DNA of 6,584 nt from an uncultured Eggerthellaceae bacterium (lineage in GTDB: Bacteria > Actinomycetota > Coriobacteriia > Coriobacteriales > Eggerthellaceae), in the NCBI GenBank assembly GCA_934623455.1, contig CAKTVK010000107.1:1-6584 (forward strand), in the 5' to 3' direction. The position numbers and the translations under genes were made by a program. The notes under the pieces are model-generated. The model was not told the origin of the DNA and searched no databases. It saw only the letters and a program-made list of their open reading frames with translations. The stretch's first letter is position 1, and every line of letters begins with the position of its first letter. Shown piece after piece: positions 5,451-6,584 of this stretch.

Positions 5451-6584
5451 ATGCGGGATTCGCAGCATAATCACAATGCCTACCAGGGGAAACACGCTCG
5501 CATGGTGCCTAGTGGCGCTTGCAGTGAGCAAGCCGCCGAGGCTGCTAGTGCCGAATGCGCCGGGGCTTCAGGTGCCGAGTGTGCTGGAGCTGCAGATGCT
5601 GCGCGTACGGGGACTGCGGGACGCGAGCGTGCTGGAGCTGCAGATGTGCTGCGTGCGCCGCGTCATGCCAATATCTCGCCCAGCGACGGGCAGCGGCAGC
5701 TTCAGGGCGCGAGTCCTAAACGAAAGCGCCGGAAGGCTCCCTTCGTCATTCTGGGCGTACTGCTTGCGATTGTTCTTGCTTTTGGCGGTGCCGTTGCTCT
5801 TTATGCAGGCAGCTTGTCGGGCATTCTTTCCTACAAGGGCGATTCCGAGCAGCTGAATGGCGTTCTTACGAAGGCGAAAGCGGGCAAACCCTTCTATATT
5901 CTGGTTATCGGCTCTGATGAATGGGAAGACAACGGCGCGCGAAGTGATGCTATGGTTCTTGTGCGTGTTGATGTGAAAACGCCCGCTATTACCATGGTGT
6001 CCGTTCCGCGCGATACGCCGTATCAGATTGATGGTCGTACGGTAAAGCTGAACCAGGTGTTTTCCGAGCAAGGCGAAGCCGCTTGCATTCAGGCAGTATC
6101 GCAGCTTACCGGCGTTGGCATTTCTCATTTCGTCAAAGTGGGCTTTGACCAGCTCGAAGAGGTTGTAGACACTCTGGGTGGCGTTGAAATTGACGTCCCT
6201 TACGCATTCGATTACCAGGTTTACACTCACGACAGGCCAACTGTTCACGTGGATGCCGGCAAGAATGTGCTTACGGGCGAGCAGGCGGTTGCGCTCGCGC
6301 GCATGCGAACGGCGTATTCCTACCAAGGCATCACGCAAGACGCCATTCGCCAGGCAAACGTCCGCTCTCTTATGGTGGGTATCCTCAAGCAGGTTTTGAC
6401 GAAGCCTTCCCTTGAAATGCTGGGGCAAATCCGCGTGCTTGCTTCTATGGTAGAGACCGATATCTCGCTTGTTGATTTGGCTTCATGGGCTCTCAAAATT
6501 ACCAGTAGCGGTAGCGTTACCATCTATTCCTGCACCGGCCCCACCGAAGGCGACCTTGATTCAAGCACGGGTTTATGGCTTACC
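5451..6584 (+). CDS. Membrane-anchored LCP family polymer transferase (3' truncated)
   Basis: The frame opens at ATG 5451, 7 bases after CAGGAG (5438-5443), and runs without a stop to the window end (378 codons). The N-terminal 96 residues should be cytoplasmic. They contain degenerate octapeptide repeats (25-72) and end in a basic 'PKRKRRK' stop-transfer signal. One helix follows at ~97-119. The extracytoplasmic LCP domain begins at ~147: 'LVIGSD' (151-156), 'ARSDAMVLVRVD' (163-174), 'SVPRDTP' (184-190), 'LGGVEIDVPY' (242-251), 'ARMR' (283-286), and R300/R305. All the Arg and Asp residues expected for pyrophosphate and metal binding are present, unlike in its upstream neighbour. The known role of the family is transfer of lipid-linked wall polymers or glycans to peptidoglycan. 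It sits 45 bases after the CWB2-LCP gene with no terminator between, so the two probably form one operon and may share or divide substrates. The C-terminal end lies outside the window. Confidence 0.9.
   Translation, partial: MRDSQHNHNAYQGKHARMVPSGACSEQAAEAASAECAGASGAECAGAADAARTGTAGRERAGAADVLRAPRHANISPSDGQRQLQGASPKRKRRKAPFVILGVLLAIVLAFGGAVALYAGSLSGILSYKGDSEQLNGVLTKAKAGKPFYILVIGSDEWEDNGARSDAMVLVRVDVKTPAITMVSVPRDTPYQIDGRTVKLNQVFSEQGEAACIQAVSQLTGVGISHFVKVGFDQLEEVVDTLGGVEIDVPYAFDYQVYTHDRPTVHVDAGKNVLTGEQAVALARMRTAYSYQGITQDAIRQANVRSLMVGILKQVLTKPSLEMLGQIRVLASMVETDISLVDLASWALKITSSGSVTIYSCTGPTEGDLDSSTGLWLT
5523..5666 (+). repeat. Degenerate 24-bp (8-residue) tandem repeats in the LCP cytoplasmic tail
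   Basis: Six in-frame units of 24 bases encode SEQAAEAA, SAECAGAS, GAECAGAA, DAARTGTA, GRERAGAA and DVLRAPRH. The second and third units are the closest relatives. The DNA string gtgctggagctgcagatg is present exactly at 5581-5598 and 5629-5646, 48 bases (two units) apart. The pattern points to growth by slippage of an Ala/Gly-rich unit in a region predicted to be cytoplasmic and unstructured or weakly helical. Confidence 0.75.

Noticed and set aside
5476..5856. 126-codon plus-strand open frame starting at 5476
   Set aside because: It runs in another frame over the repeat-containing start of the LCP gene, has no ribosome binding site, and its repeats are simply those of the real frame read out of phase.
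5568..6428. 286-codon open frame on the minus strand over the last LCP gene
   Set aside because: The plus-strand frame from 5451 has a ribosome binding site, a membrane helix and all LCP motifs; the minus frame has none and lies antisense to it.

Overview
The window looks like a piece of a Gram-positive, anaerobe-type actinobacterial chromosome, most probably Coriobacteriia (Eggerthellaceae or relatives). I base this on GC-rich codon use, exported proteins with Ala/Val-rich signal peptides, a wall protein carrying cell-wall-binding (CWB2) repeats, several LytR-CpsA-Psr (LCP) genes in a row, and GTG starts. This assignment is an inference from gene content; no rRNA or other phylogenetic marker is present. 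All six genes are on the + strand, and there is no tRNA, IS element or CRISPR array.

Left block (1-1949): the 3' end of a large surface protein (beta-rich exported domain, Pro-Asp/Gly/Gln-rich spacer, one C-terminal membrane helix). After a 132-base gap with a possible promoter and an 8+8 inverted repeat come two translationally coupled membrane genes. The first is a MotA/TolQ/ExbB-type channel subunit. The second is a small DUF2149 protein whose single helix begins with the 'I-[AD]-D-x-MLVL' pattern of ExbD. Together they look like a proton-driven, Ton-like motor in a cell with no evident outer membrane. From what I know of the families, such ExbB/DUF2149 pairs occur in methanogens and in Bacteroidetes Hmu haem-uptake loci beside CobN-like chelatases, so a haem or corrinoid acquisition role is the leading hypothesis. 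No chelatase or ABC transporter is in the window.

Middle block (1950-3329): two GC-rich hairpins, then an exported protein with a cohesin-like beta domain and a C-terminal dockerin (two calcium loops). Its 5' end is problematic: the only good ribosome binding site and the Arg-containing signal-peptide start lie one frame away from the body of the gene, as if one base were extra near a TTTT run. A GC-rich hairpin follows the gene.

Right block (3330-6584): an extended -10 promoter drives a two-gene unit. The first gene is a probable lipoprotein that fuses three CWB2 repeats to an LCP transferase domain. The second is a classical membrane-anchored LCP protein, cut by the window end, whose cytoplasmic tail is made of degenerate 8-residue (24-bp) repeats. 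This unit most likely attaches an anionic or glycan polymer to peptidoglycan, with the fused CWB2 repeats possibly recognising that same polymer.

The most notable items are the Ton-like motor beside surface and dockerin proteins, the CWB2-LCP fusion, and the apparent frame break at the start of the dockerin gene.
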